A stretch of 64,000 nt of DNA from an uncultured Poribacteria bacterium (GTDB taxonomy: Bacteria > Poribacteria > WGA-4E > PCPOR2b), in NCBI GenBank assembly GCA_958296125.1, contig OY282444.1, positions 496,001-560,000 on the forward strand, read 5' to 3'. Numbering within the stretch: position 1 is the first letter of the stretch; every line of letters starts with the position of its first letter. Below are positions 26,243-36,700 of this stretch, one piece after another. The notes beneath the pieces are model-generated. The model saw only the letters and a program-made list of their open reading frames with translations, did not search any database and was not told the DNA's origin. The position numbers and the translations under genes are program-made.

Positions 26243-28480
26243 CTAGTGTTCTGAGCCGTATTGGCGGAGGATCTCAAGGGTTCTGGTTCTGTCGATTTTT
26301 ACCTTTTCCGCATCTATTTTTATTTCCAACAACTCTGCGATAAACTTAGTAATCTCCCAGTCCACCATCAAGACATCAAGCGGGGTTTCGCCCTTGTAGT
26401 TTTCTGGGTTGACATCTGCGCCCTTCTGAATCAGCAGTTCGGCGATTTCGGCGCGACCCAGAAACGCTGCACTGTGCAACGGCGTGCTGCCATCTCGATT
26501 CTTCGCATTGACATCGGCACCTTTTTCTGTTAAAAATTGAGCGATTTTCACCTCGTCCAGAAGGGCCGCCCACGACAAGGCGGTTACTCCGAATTCATTA
26601 TCCCAAGTATTGACATCTGCCCCCTTAGCCAATAACTCCTTGACGGCTCCGAAATCGCCATTTCTGATGGCACTGCATAGCGCATCCCCCTCACTTCCTA
26701 TGTTTGTCGTGGCACCGTGTTGATGGAACAGTTCGACCACCTTGACTCTGCCAACCTCTACCTTTTCCCTATCCACCCTTATCTTTAGCAATCCAGCAAT
26801 GAAACGAGTGGTCTCCCAGTCCGCCATCGTCGCATCCCACGGTGTATCGCCATCCCGATTCTTGATATTGATATCCGCATCGTTTTCAAGCAGCAATTTA
26901 GCCGCTTCATATTGGCCGAGAAAAGCGGCACTGTGCAACGGTGTCCCACCATCCCGATTCCTCGCATTGACATCGGCACCCGCCTCAAGCAGCAGCGCGA
27001 CAATCTCAGTATGACCGAATAACGCAGCCGACGATAAGGCTGTCGAACCGAATGTGCTATCCTTGGCATTGACATCCACGCCTTTAGCCAAGTGTTGCTT
27101 GACCGCTTTGATGCTTCCGGTTGCGGCAGCACTCCAAATATTGTTTCCGGGGGGTTTTGCTCGTCCCTTGGACCAACCATCTCCCCGCGTAACGAATGGC
27201 TCACTTGGAACCGCTCGCCACTCCGGCATTCCGTCTGCAATCTCCTTTACTATATCCGCGCGACGTTCATGGATGAATTTTCGTGTCTCTCGCAGTGCTA
27301 GTGCACGGGGGTAAGTTTTTCGCTCGTCCTTATCGCCAAAGAAGCGTTGGGCATCGACCAAGTGCGGTTTGACCATCGCGTCGATCCGGTCCACTTCGGC
27401 TAGCAATTCCGCTTCATTCCAATGATTTTCAAGAATACCCATCATTGTTTTGGCGTAACGCTCTCGGCTGGATTTTTGTTGGTAAAGCTTATGGGCGAGC
27501 AAGCCCTGGGTCTTCACAGAGATGGGTGCACCGGCTTTGTTGTGGTGTTGGAGTTTGCTGTGCTTGCTAAAGAGCGAATCAGCACCCCAAGGTAAGAAGT
27601 GAAATTTGTCGGTATCCGGGTTGAGGTAGATGAAAAAGTTGTTGTTGTTGCCGGAGTACCCGTCCCAAAAACCGAGCAGCCCCTCCACTGCCCAAAATGT
27701 GTAGAACGCATCGAGATCAACCCACCCACCGATTGCACTCTCAATGTTTTTGTTATCATCTTCGAGGACCTTGATGAGTTGTTGAATCTTCTCCCGTCCC
27801 GGTGCGTTATCGCCGGTTTTGCGCTCGAAACTGCCCGCCCAACCCTCGTAAAAATCGACGTAGGGGCCCTCGTACAGGGTCCCATCGTCGGTGCCAAAGG
27901 CGCGCCTGAGAAACGACTTGCGAACCGTCTCTACATGCGAATAGACCCCGAGGTTCACTCCATTGACCGTCACCCTCGCATACGCACATCGGGGGGCAGG
28001 TGAACCAGCGGCATTAAACAAGGCATAGCCCATGAATTGGCTCATCAAACTGATGTCCTGTTGGTTGTTGTTGAACGTTAGGTTGGTCAAGCCTTCAATC
28101 CGAGCGTCTTTGTCGGTGTGATTCAGCTTGATTTTGAGCGAGGGGCGAGTGCTACTTTGCGAGCCAAGGAACCCTTTTTTGCGAAGCCCGACCTGGGGAA
28201 ATGCCACGCCATCAATCGTTACGCTCGCATCAACGTAGGTGTAAGGCCCTTCAGGTGGTGCGACTTTGCGGCTCTCGTGCAGTGCCGAGAAAAAATCCCG
28301 TGTCTGATAGCGAATTGTATCCCAATCTTCATCCGCGACAGTGATTTGCACATCCAGCACCCGGTCGGTCGGGAAAATGTCGTCTGAGGTCAACCCCTTT
28401 GCCATTCCACTGTTGACCGCAATCCAAAAGCAGAGTGCTGCCACTAATCCAATATTCAATCTCGTTCGACCTAATCTCAT
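26243..28480 (-). CDS. CotH kinase-domain protein with duplicated ankyrin repeat block
   Basis: This 745-residue protein starts at the ATG at 28480, after AGAAGGGA. Residues 1-27 form a signal peptide. Residues about 30-430 are a CotH kinase domain (VQITVADEDWDTI, GLRKKGFLGSQSSTRPSLKI, FLPWGADSLFSKH), a family first known from spore coat protein H and used for extracellular phosphorylation. The C-terminal 280 residues hold two homologous blocks of ankyrin repeats, each ending in a distinctive tail (WETTRFIAGLLKIRVDREKV and WEITKFIAELLEIKIDAEKV). The ankyrin repeats (GTPLHSAAFLGQYEAAKLLL) probably mediate protein binding. The apparent longer reading frame upstream is transposase debris. Confidence 0.85.
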   Translation of the reverse strand: MRLGRTRLNIGLVAALCFWIAVNSGMAKGLTSDDIFPTDRVLDVQITVADEDWDTIRYQTRDFFSALHESRKVAPPEGPYTYVDASVTIDGVAFPQVGLRKKGFLGSQSSTRPSLKIKLNHTDKDARIEGLTNLTFNNNQQDISLMSQFMGYALFNAAGSPAPRCAYARVTVNGVNLGVYSHVETVRKSFLRRAFGTDDGTLYEGPYVDFYEGWAGSFERKTGDNAPGREKIQQLIKVLEDDNKNIESAIGGWVDLDAFYTFWAVEGLLGFWDGYSGNNNNFFIYLNPDTDKFHFLPWGADSLFSKHSKLQHHNKAGAPISVKTQGLLAHKLYQQKSSRERYAKTMMGILENHWNEAELLAEVDRIDAMVKPHLVDAQRFFGDKDERKTYPRALALRETRKFIHERRADIVKEIADGMPEWRAVPSEPFVTRGDGWSKGRAKPPGNNIWSAAATGSIKAVKQHLAKGVDVNAKDSTFGSTALSSAALFGHTEIVALLLEAGADVNARNRDGGTPLHSAAFLGQYEAAKLLLENDADINIKNRDGDTPWDATMADWETTRFIAGLLKIRVDREKVEVGRVKVVELFHQHGATTNIGSEGDALCSAIRNGDFGAVKELLAKGADVNTWDNEFGVTALSWAALLDEVKIAQFLTEKGADVNAKNRDGSTPLHSAAFLGRAEIAELLIQKGADVNPENYKGETPLDVLMVDWEITKFIAELLEIKIDAEKVKIDRTRTLEILRQYGSEH

Positions 28481-28483
28481 CTT

Positions 28484-28681
28484 TTTCGATCCCTTCTGAA
28501 AATACCTTTGCTCAAGGTGTAGTTTAACATTTTCCCGTACCAGGCGAGGCGGGATACGTTCACCGGCTATATACCTGTTTATCATGTCATAACTAAATTG
28601 TTGACTATGGCCAGCCAAATAGGTTAAGGTAGAGTTAATTGAGCTGCTTAGTAAATACTGGCAGTAGTCGAGTCGGTTGGG
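28484..28681 (-). pseudogene. 5' fragment of an IS701/IS4-type transposase upstream of CotH
   Basis: On the minus strand, in frame with the CotH gene, the codons read LDYCQYLLSSSINSTLTYLA, then GHSQQFSYDMINRYIAGERI and PPRLVRENVK. This is the same transposase N-terminus as at 4308 (LDYCQFLLASHTNYTQTDFA). The homology stops at ENVK, about 35 codons before the CotH ATG, and nothing else of the element remains. No stop separates it from CotH, so the longest open frame is a chimera. Independent loss in two places suggests that this end of the element is preferentially left behind. Confidence 0.65.
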
Positions 28682-28742
28682 TCATCCCCGCCTCCATGCT
28701 GCTCATTCTACTTGAGTTATGGTAAATTTTAGATGGTCATCT

Positions 28743-29795
28743 TCATGCTTCACACGCATCGAGGATAAGTTTCAAAACCTCCTGCTGGTGTAACCAAGTG
28801 ACGGTATGCGTTTCATAAGGCTGTGACGCTCCCGGATAGGGGGTGGGGTTCATCGCCACGACAAGCTGGTGGCTCGGAAACACAACCACATAATGTCCGC
28901 CTGCCCCCCAAGCGGTATATCCCTCTCTCGGAAGATCGGACCAGAGTTTGCCCTTTTGATTTGTCCAAAATCCGTGCCCATATCGCCACATATTCTCAGG
29001 ATTGTTCGCCAGAATATCTGGCGCGACTACCGTTGCTTCTCGTAGCCAGCTTTCGGGAATCACGGATTTCCCTTCCCAACTGCCCCAGTTGCACCAGAGC
29101 CAACCTAAACGTGCTAACGCTCGCAAGCTGGTGAGAATCGCTGAACCCCAACCAAAGATGTGGAGCCGCGCGTTATCGTGCATCTTTTGAGATCCTGAGG
29201 TATATTCCCAATCGGCACCAATCACATCAGCGATCTTCCCCTTGTAAAGGGGTGGAATCTTTGGTGATTCCTGTGGACGGTTGACATCATACAAGCCATA
29301 CGCTTTCTCAATGCAGTGTGAAAGCACGCACATCCCGTTAGTCTGATAGTTAAATACCTGTCCCGGTGCTTCACCCGGTTTCATATATCCTGACACATTG
29401 CAGATCAGATGTCGCAGCGTAATCCCACAATTCGCCTCAAATGCCCACCGCCCCTCTTTGGGACCTTCACCCTTCGGCACATCCATCAGTTCAGGATAGT
29501 AGTCCACAGCAAGATCGTCGGCACTTCCGATTTTACCTTCGTCAATAGCTATGCCCAGCATACTCGACAGAATTGACTTATTGGCAGAGGCGATGGGATG
29601 CTTTTCTGCGCTTGGGATATTATGCGTCCATTCCGCCACGAGATAACCGTGCCGCACAATCGCCACGCGATATCTGTCGGCCTTAAACTTTGAATCGAGC
29701 CACACCTTGGCAAGATCTAATTTCTCAGAATCTATCCCCACTTCGGAAGGGGGAGCGATCTCCCACTCCGCTTTCGGAAATGTCCTAGTTGTCAT
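28743..29795 (-). CDS. Class C beta-lactamase-family serine hydrolase
   Basis: This 350-residue serine hydrolase of the beta-lactamase/penicillin-binding superfamily has its nucleophile in PIASANKSILSSMLG (S-x-x-K) and the second motif around FNYQTNGMCVL (Y-x-x-N). AWGAGGHYVVVFPSHQLVVA stands where the family has its H/K-x-G motif. The ATG at 29795 follows AAGGGG. There is no signal peptide. Family members include esterases, peptidases and true AmpC lactamases, and the function here is unresolved. It starts 40 bases from the end of the alcohol dehydrogenase gene upstream on the same strand. Confidence 0.83.
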   Translation of the reverse strand: MTTRTFPKAEWEIAPPSEVGIDSEKLDLAKVWLDSKFKADRYRVAIVRHGYLVAEWTHNIPSAEKHPIASANKSILSSMLGIAIDEGKIGSADDLAVDYYPELMDVPKGEGPKEGRWAFEANCGITLRHLICNVSGYMKPGEAPGQVFNYQTNGMCVLSHCIEKAYGLYDVNRPQESPKIPPLYKGKIADVIGADWEYTSGSQKMHDNARLHIFGWGSAILTSLRALARLGWLWCNWGSWEGKSVIPESWLREATVVAPDILANNPENMWRYGHGFWTNQKGKLWSDLPREGYTAWGAGGHYVVVFPSHQLVVAMNPTPYPGASQPYETHTVTWLHQQEVLKLILDACEA

Positions 29796-29835
29796 AGTAC
29801 AACCCCTTTTTGATCTTTGCCGCTGCAAGCGCGAA

Positions 29836-30771
29836 CTAGCCGAGTGTGATAACACCTTTGATATAGCTTGGATCGCCCGCTACAAGCCCCTGCATCAAAT
29901 CCGGGTACTCTTCCAAAGTCGCTGTGTGTGTGACTAGCGGTTCGAGATCGAACACGCCGTTGTGTATCATGCGAATCGCAGCTTCAAAGGTATCGCGAAT
30001 CTTCGCCGATGATGTCGAATTCATAATTGTAAATCCACCCATGTGCCACTTAGTCGGGTCAAAAGTGGCAGTTTTACCCTTGATCCATCCAAACAGGTTG
30101 ATACGTCCACCTCTCTTGACAATATCGGTGGCAAGGTCCAGCCCACCCTGATTGCCCGATGTATCGACAACCACATCGATTTCCCGCGCTTTCAGGTCTG
30201 CCGCAAGTTCAGCCGTATCAATCTCAGTCGTGTTATACACCTCATCTACACCCAACTGCTTTGCCAGATCCAAACGGTTATGCACCACATCAATCACAAT
30301 CAACTGGTCCAGCGGATGGTGCAGCAACCCCTGCAAAATCAGCAAGCCCATGAACCCACATCCGACGACCGCAATCCGATCGCCGCCTTTGATCTGACAG
30401 TGATCGACCCCCGTAACCGCACAAGAAACAGGCTCCACAATCCAGTATTTATCAGGCAGTTCAGATTCTGGAATCTTGTACAATCTATTCGTGGACAGAT
30501 TTCGCACCGTCGCGAACCCGCCCCCTGCAACGCGGTCCCCCTCCTTCACACCGGTGACTCCGGTGCCCACCTTGCTCACATAACCGACTCCCTCGTGCCC
30601 GGGCGGTGCCATGGGGTGCATCTGATCACCCAGCTTGGCTGTAACCAAATCCCAAGAACAGATCCCGCACGCTCCGCCCGTGACCTGCACTTCCTGTGCG
30701 CCCGGATCGGGCACATCCTGTTCAACAAGTTCAATGCGACCGTCCGGCAAATACCGCATTGTTTGACTCAT
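29836..30771 (-). CDS. Zinc-dependent alcohol dehydrogenase-like (MDR) oxidoreductase
   Basis: This 311-residue medium-chain dehydrogenase/reductase has the catalytic-zinc region in CGICSWDLVTAK and GHEGVGYV, a Rossmann core at RIAVVGCGFMGLLILQGL, and VVVDTSGNQGGLDLATDIV. The structural-zinc four-cysteine loop of classical ADHs is missing, and the protein is about 40 residues shorter than usual. It probably oxidises a polyol or sugar alcohol with NAD(P). AAAGGAG lies just upstream of the ATG at 30771. It may form a unit with the downstream beta-lactamase-fold gene. Confidence 0.85.
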   Translation of the reverse strand: MSQTMRYLPDGRIELVEQDVPDPGAQEVQVTGGACGICSWDLVTAKLGDQMHPMAPPGHEGVGYVSKVGTGVTGVKEGDRVAGGGFATVRNLSTNRLYKIPESELPDKYWIVEPVSCAVTGVDHCQIKGGDRIAVVGCGFMGLLILQGLLHHPLDQLIVIDVVHNRLDLAKQLGVDEVYNTTEIDTAELAADLKAREIDVVVDTSGNQGGLDLATDIVKRGGRINLFGWIKGKTATFDPTKWHMGGFTIMNSTSSAKIRDTFEAAIRMIHNGVFDLEPLVTHTATLEEYPDLMQGLVAGDPSYIKGVITLG

Positions 30772-31095
30772 GATTGTACTCCTTTGATGTTATACAGATA
30801 TCGTCCCACTGGGGTTTTTGTTGGCTCATTGGTTGATTGAAGATTGCGCTCCTCCGGAGCGGAAGTAAAAGCTTTGACGGGCGGGGTCTCCCCGCTCCTA
30901 CAGGAAAACCGATAGATTTTCAATAGGTGGCAATTTGAGTTTTTACCCGTTGTCCACGCTCTGTCGTGCTGTAGGAGGCACAACGGTTATTGTATCATGG
31001 TCTTAGATCTTTTTCAAGGATGTATTTCAATGTGCAAATCATGACCCGTCAGGGCGGTGATTCGCCAGAACATCTCGACGATCTTAGGAGAATCG
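30772..31095. other. Intergenic region with short palindromes
   Basis: There are 324 bases between two minus-strand genes. The region contains GCTCC-TCC-GGAGC (30848-30860) and GCGGGG-TCT-CCCCGC (about 30881-30895), followed by TCCTACAGG. This is a layout shared with short repeats elsewhere in the window (62925, 50340, 59915). No open frame looks like protein. Promoters for the dehydrogenase gene may lie here. Confidence 0.5.
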
Positions 31096-33501
31096 CTATG
31101 GAGCAATAGCAATGGTTATGGTGATAATATTGCTCTGTATATCGGCGTGAGGAAAGCGGGCTTGGAGCGCGTGGGAACCTGCGCGAAGATGCCATCGAGT
31201 CGTATAGGGGTAAGACACTTTTTGAAAGGGCTCCCCATCCACATACCAGATAATCTCTGGGACAGCGGGGGTAACGCTGGCTCTGAGCGCGACGCTCTGC
31301 AATTGTCGCGGGGCATCCGGATGAAACCGAAAGACGCTCCCATTAACCGGCTCCTCAATGGCGATGCTAGCGTATGGCGATTCGGTTGCGGGTGACGGCG
31401 GGGGGCCGTAGCCGTGCATTGCACCCCAAGCCGCAAAGCGTGGAGATAGGACGACATAACCCCTGATTTCTACCTCCTCCGGGGGTGTTATGGGACCCGC
31501 CAGCGTTCCTGTTCGCCGGTCAACCGCAAACGATTGATGGACACGGCAGGGGATTGTCGGTTCGGTTCCATAGCGGAGATATTCCAAGACGATCTCAGAA
31601 CAGACCTCGGTTGCAAGTTCTCCCGACAACGGACAGAGTTTAACCAATTGATAGCCCGCAGATTGCTCCGAATCCTGATGTAACTGGGGCGGTGGAAAAG
31701 GCGTTTCGCCTACACCCCGACGTTCCTTGGGGTGTAAAAAGAGCAGAATCTCTTTAACCAACTGCGCCGCGTCAAGCCCACTCACTTGTTTCATCCGTTC
31801 ATGATCCGGGTGCCCAATCCATGCACCGACAATATATTTTGAGCTATAAGCTACCGCCCAAGCATCTCGGAATCCCTGAGATGTACCAGTTTTCACCGTT
31901 ACTGGGAAGGGATATTCCAGCGGTCCCATGCGAGCGAAGGTGGGCAGCCGCGCCAACGGGTCGGAGAGAAAAAGGGCGATCTGCCGGGCGGCATCTTCAG
32001 GGATAAGCTGCGCGGGTATTTCTTCATCAGCGGTTTCAAACCAGCGCAATGTAAACGCTTTCCCATCGTTACCCAACACGCCGTAAGCGGCGACGAGATC
32101 TTCCAAAGTCACGTAAAGCCCCCCAATTGCCAATCCAAGCCCATAAACACTAGCGGATTTGTCGTCCTTGGCAAGCCCCAATTGACGAAACAGATCATAT
32201 GTCTTTGCTAACCCAACCGTTTTTAGAACATGAACCGCTGGGACATTTCGGCTGTTGGCAAGTGCCTTCCGATAAAGGAGTGGTCCAAGATACCGCTCAT
32301 CATAATTGGCAACGCTATACTGGCCCCCCGGATAGGAGAGATGGAACGGCAGATCTGCTAAAACGCTGGCGGGAGAGAACACTCCCCTTTCCATACCCAA
32401 GGCATAGATGAAAGGCTTCAGGGTGCTGCCTGCAGAACGTGGGGTCGCGGCATAATTGATGGCCCCGGCGTAATCTCCATCGGCATAAAAATCAGAACCC
32501 AGATAACTCCGAATCGCACCTGTCTCCCGCTCCGCCACGATGACAGCTAGATTGCCCGCCCCGCGCTGGCGGAGATGCCCCATCGCTTCGCCGGCAATGT
32601 TATCCACGACTTCCTGAAGGGAGAGGTCCAAACTGGTGGCTATCGGTTTCGTATAGGAAGCCGTACGGTCGATTGTTTCTTGGATCCGTAAAATGGCGTG
32701 ATAGCTGTGGTAGGGACGCGATTCCTTCATGGGGATTTCCAAGGATTTTAACTGGCGTTGGCTGATTGCGACGGTCTCCGGATCGAGTATACCATTTTCG
32801 CGGAGCAGATTGAGGATCAGTTTCGCACGCTTAAAGGACTTTCGGCGACCCTCAAAACGGTACAGGTTCATTCTGCCCGGTGCCTTGGGGAGACTCGCCA
32901 ATACCGCCGCTTCCGCCCAGCTTAAATCCGCCAAGGGCTTCTGGAAATACCGCCTTGCTGCGTAAGCGACACCGTGGATACGATTGCCTTGAGGAACAAT
33001 CTTTAGGTAGTGCCGGAGCACACTTTCATAACCGAACTTTCGGTTGAGCCAAACCGCCGTCCCCATTTCACACGCTTTTCTCCAGAGGGTTCGTTTCCCG
33101 GGGCGTTGCAGTCGCGCTACCTGCATGGCAATCGTCGAGGCACCCTGCCGAGGTCCTCCACTGAGGTTATTCACTAGTGCCCGAAGGAGGGAACGGAAAT
33201 CGACTCCAAAATGTTCGTAGTATCGTTTATCTTCAATCGTCAACAGGCATGAGACAATCCGCTCCGGCAAAATCTCCGGCGGGCACCAAAAACCGAGCGG
33301 TGCATTCCCGTCACTCGTTCCTTCTGTTAAAAAAGTGCCGTATCGATCGGTAAAAATCGGTGTCGCTGGCGGTGAAACCAGTTTGCCTCCATCCCGGACT
33401 TGGTACAATAGCAGCAAAGCGAGCACTATCATCAGGAAACCTGTGAGGGCAATGAGGCTTTTTAAGATGGGTTTGAGGTGCTTGGGGAGATTTGATTTCA
33501 T
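31096..33501 (-). CDS. pbpC: Penicillin-binding protein 1C
   Basis: This 801-residue bifunctional peptidoglycan synthase is anchored by an N-terminal membrane segment (residues about 14-32). The glycosyltransferase domain has EDKRYYEHFGVDF and RQGASTIAMQVARL, with KIVPQGNRIHGVAYAARRYF. The transpeptidase has S-x-x-K in PRSAGSTLKPFIYALG, SRN in ANSRNVPAVH and KTGT in VTVKTGTSQGFRDAW. The C-terminal 90 residues (ASVTPAVPEIIWYVDG and beyond) match the BiPBP_C domain specific to PBP1C. It builds cell-wall glycan and cross-links it in the periplasm. It is divergently placed to the pcrA gene. Confidence 0.93.
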   Translation of the reverse strand: MKSNLPKHLKPILKSLIALTGFLMIVLALLLLYQVRDGGKLVSPPATPIFTDRYGTFLTEGTSDGNAPLGFWCPPEILPERIVSCLLTIEDKRYYEHFGVDFRSLLRALVNNLSGGPRQGASTIAMQVARLQRPGKRTLWRKACEMGTAVWLNRKFGYESVLRHYLKIVPQGNRIHGVAYAARRYFQKPLADLSWAEAAVLASLPKAPGRMNLYRFEGRRKSFKRAKLILNLLRENGILDPETVAISQRQLKSLEIPMKESRPYHSYHAILRIQETIDRTASYTKPIATSLDLSLQEVVDNIAGEAMGHLRQRGAGNLAVIVAERETGAIRSYLGSDFYADGDYAGAINYAATPRSAGSTLKPFIYALGMERGVFSPASVLADLPFHLSYPGGQYSVANYDERYLGPLLYRKALANSRNVPAVHVLKTVGLAKTYDLFRQLGLAKDDKSASVYGLGLAIGGLYVTLEDLVAAYGVLGNDGKAFTLRWFETADEEIPAQLIPEDAARQIALFLSDPLARLPTFARMGPLEYPFPVTVKTGTSQGFRDAWAVAYSSKYIVGAWIGHPDHERMKQVSGLDAAQLVKEILLFLHPKERRGVGETPFPPPQLHQDSEQSAGYQLVKLCPLSGELATEVCSEIVLEYLRYGTEPTIPCRVHQSFAVDRRTGTLAGPITPPEEVEIRGYVVLSPRFAAWGAMHGYGPPPSPATESPYASIAIEEPVNGSVFRFHPDAPRQLQSVALRASVTPAVPEIIWYVDGEPFQKVSYPYTTRWHLRAGSHALQARFPHADIQSNIITITIAIAP

Positions 33502-33745
33502 TGTTCTGACTTTTTTACGGAGGCTATGTAAAAAGAAAATATTCTGTAGGGAAAAACGACGGAGTATGCCTATTACTTTATTTTATCACACCTGATCCAA
33601 ATTGTGTAGCGGTGCTGATTGCCTGTGTCAAATCTGGGAATTAAATGCTCCTACATTCCATGAATTTCTACCTTGCCAATATGCAGCGGATCGTTTATAC
33701 TTACGTGAAAGAACCGTGCCACACTTTATTCGGAAGGAACTCTCA

Positions 33746-36700
33746 ATGACCGATCTCCTCGAATCCCTGAATCCCGTTCAACGCGAAGCGGTACAGCATA
33801 GCGAAGGCCCACTGCTCATCTTGTCAGGTGCGGGCAGCGGCAAAACCCGCGTGATTACGCATCGAATCGCTCACCTCATCCAGCACCACCGCGTTTCTCC
33901 GTTTAATATTCTTGCGGTGACGTTCACAAACAAAGCCGCGGAAGAGATGAGAACCCGCCTCGAAAACCTTATCGGTCAGAGCCAGTTGTGGGTAGCAACC
34001 TTCCACTCGACGTGTGCTCGGATTCTACGCAGAGACATTCACCATCTTGGCTATGACCGTTCGTTCACAATCTACGATACCACAGACCAGCAAACCCTGA
34101 TTAAGGCGATCATCAAGACACTCCAACTTCCCCTGAATAAACCGGGCCCCGTCCTCGGCGAGATCAGTAGAGCCAAGAGCGATTTCGTCTCTCCTGAAGA
34201 GTATGCGAACAAAGCAGTGGGGTTCTTCGAGGAATCCGCCGCACAGATATATCCGATGTACCAAGATTTCCTCCGCGAAAACAACGCCCTCGATTTTGAT
34301 GATCTGATTAAGCTGACAGTCGAGTTGTTTGATGCTAATCCGAATGTATTGGAGTACTATCAGAACAAGTTTCGGTACGTCCTCGTTGATGAATATCAAG
34401 ATACCAATCGTGGTCAGTATCTGCTTGTTAACGCGTTGGCGCAGAAGCATCAGAATATCTGCGTGGTGGGCGACGATGACCAGTGTTTACCTGCGGGAAC
34501 GTTGGTTCAGACCCCCAACGGGACAACTCCGATTGAAGACCTGCGCTGGGAGGATAGTGTCGTTGCAGCGGCCGGTCAAGGAAAAACCCTTACAGCAGAA
34601 GTCATCGGCATCCACCGGAAATGGTATGATGGGAAATTGGTCAAAATCGCGACCCAAAATGGATCGATATTGCGCGCGACACCGAATCATGTCCTTTTCT
34701 CGCGCCTTAGTAACGCGCCGGATCTGCATCATGTTTATTTGATGTTCAGGCGGGCCCGCGGCTATCGCATTGGTAGCTCCAAAGGGACCCGTAGTGATGG
34801 ATTCAAAGACTACCCGCTACCGACGGAAGTTCACCAGCGGTGTGTACAAGAGAAAGCGGATAAAGTATGGATTTTGAAAACCTGCCAAACTCGTTCTGAA
34901 GCACAGATGTGGGAACAGTATTATGCTTTTGAGTATGGCATTCCCACAACTGTTTTCGACGCGGCTGGCCATAACTCCGTGATGAAGCAGAAACACATCA
35001 ATTTCATTTATGAAAACATTGATACGGTGTCAAACGCTAAGCGTCTGATGCGCGACCTCTATCTATTCCACGATTATCCAAGCTATCGTCCGAAAGACAT
35101 TTCAGGCAATAAGTCTCCTGATCAACAGATTGTCCATTTCACAATGTTTGGCGACCAGCGCGTGAGCCAGCGAAGTCCTTGGCATGCACACCGTGTCTCA
35201 CTGAATACGACTGATCGCACATTAGAAAAACAGTTGCAATCACAAGGATATCACACCAGAACGGGGAAGCGAAACATATCGCGGATTGAAAAGATTCGCT
35301 TGGACTACGAAGAAACTCTCAAATTAGCCAACCAAATCGCTCACGCAGCAGGTGATTTAGAAATCCAATCTGGAGCATTTTTGGTTGACAATCGAGAATA
35401 CGATTTTCAGCCGGCGAGTCAAATTCAACCTAAAATGTACTTGGCTACGGAACAAGAGGGCGAACTTGTTGAAGATCTGGTTGAATCGGTCGAATGGGAA
35501 GATTATCAAGGATATGTCTACGACCTAGATGTTGATTGTTTGCATAACTATATTGCAAATTCCATCTGCGTTCATAATTCAATTTACTCATGGCGAGGGG
35601 CAGATATCAACAACATCCTCGATTTCGAGGTGGACTATCCAAATACAAAGGTTTTGCGCTTGGTGCAAAATTACCGTTCAACTAAAAATATCCTCGAAGC
35701 TGCATATCATGTAATCCGTAACAACCAGAAGCGCAAGGAGAAGCAGATCTGGACCGAAAACAGGAGAGGGAGCGCAATCACCCTGCATGAAGCGGCAGAC
35801 GACACCCGTGAGGCGGACTATGTGCTGCGACAGATCAGGGAGTGGCGGGCACGTAGGAGGAAATATGGCGACTGCGTAATCTTTTATCGGATTAACGCCC
35901 AATCCCGTACATTTGAGGATGCACTGCGCGGCGCAAATATTCCGTATCAGATTGTGGGCGGCATCCGATTCTACGAGCGGATGGAGGTCAAAGACATCAT
36001 GGCTTATATGCGGGTGATTGTCAATCCTGCCGACACAGTTAGCATCAAACGTATCATCAATGTGCCGCGCCGAGGGATTGGTGTGGCGACGGTGCAAAAG
36101 ATCGAGGATTTCGCCTCCGAAGAAGGTATCCCCCTATTTGAAGCGATTCAGCGTGCCAGCGAGGTGCCAAGGCTCAACAATGGCGCGAAAAACAAGGTTC
36201 GCGCATTCGCTGAATTGATTGCATCATTTAACCCAAACGATCCGCCGGCACGCACAGCGGAGGATTTAGTTGACCGCACTGGCTATCTTCAAGCTCTAAG
36301 GCGCGAAGGCACGATTGAGGCACAGAGCCGCGAAGAAAACCTCGGTGAGTTAATTGCAGCGGTGGCAGAGTACGAAGAAAGTGATCCAGAACCGACATTG
36401 GCGGGTTTCTTGGAAAAGATTACATTGGTTTCCGATATCGACAGCATGGAGGATAAGAGCGATGTAGTGACGATGATGACACTGCACAGCGCGAAAGGGC
36501 TGGAATTTCCGATTGTCTTTATGGTTGGAATTGAGGAAGGGTTGCTACCACATCAACGTTCTTATGACAGCGAAGCTGAACTTGAGGAGGAACGGAGGCT
36601 ATGTTACGTTGGACTCACGCGTGCACAGGAGCATATCTATCTGACGCATGCCCGTTCACGGCGGTTGTACCGCGACATCGATTATCGCATCCCTTCGCGC

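Noticed and set aside
24389-29795. The two beta-lactamase-fold genes as antibiotic resistance genes
   Set aside because: They have the right motifs but no export signal and no resistance context. Environmental members often have other hydrolase roles.
33602-33745. Upstream extension of the pcrA reading frame
   Set aside because: The codons before 33746 have no similarity to helicases, and a ribosome-binding site precedes the ATG at 33746.
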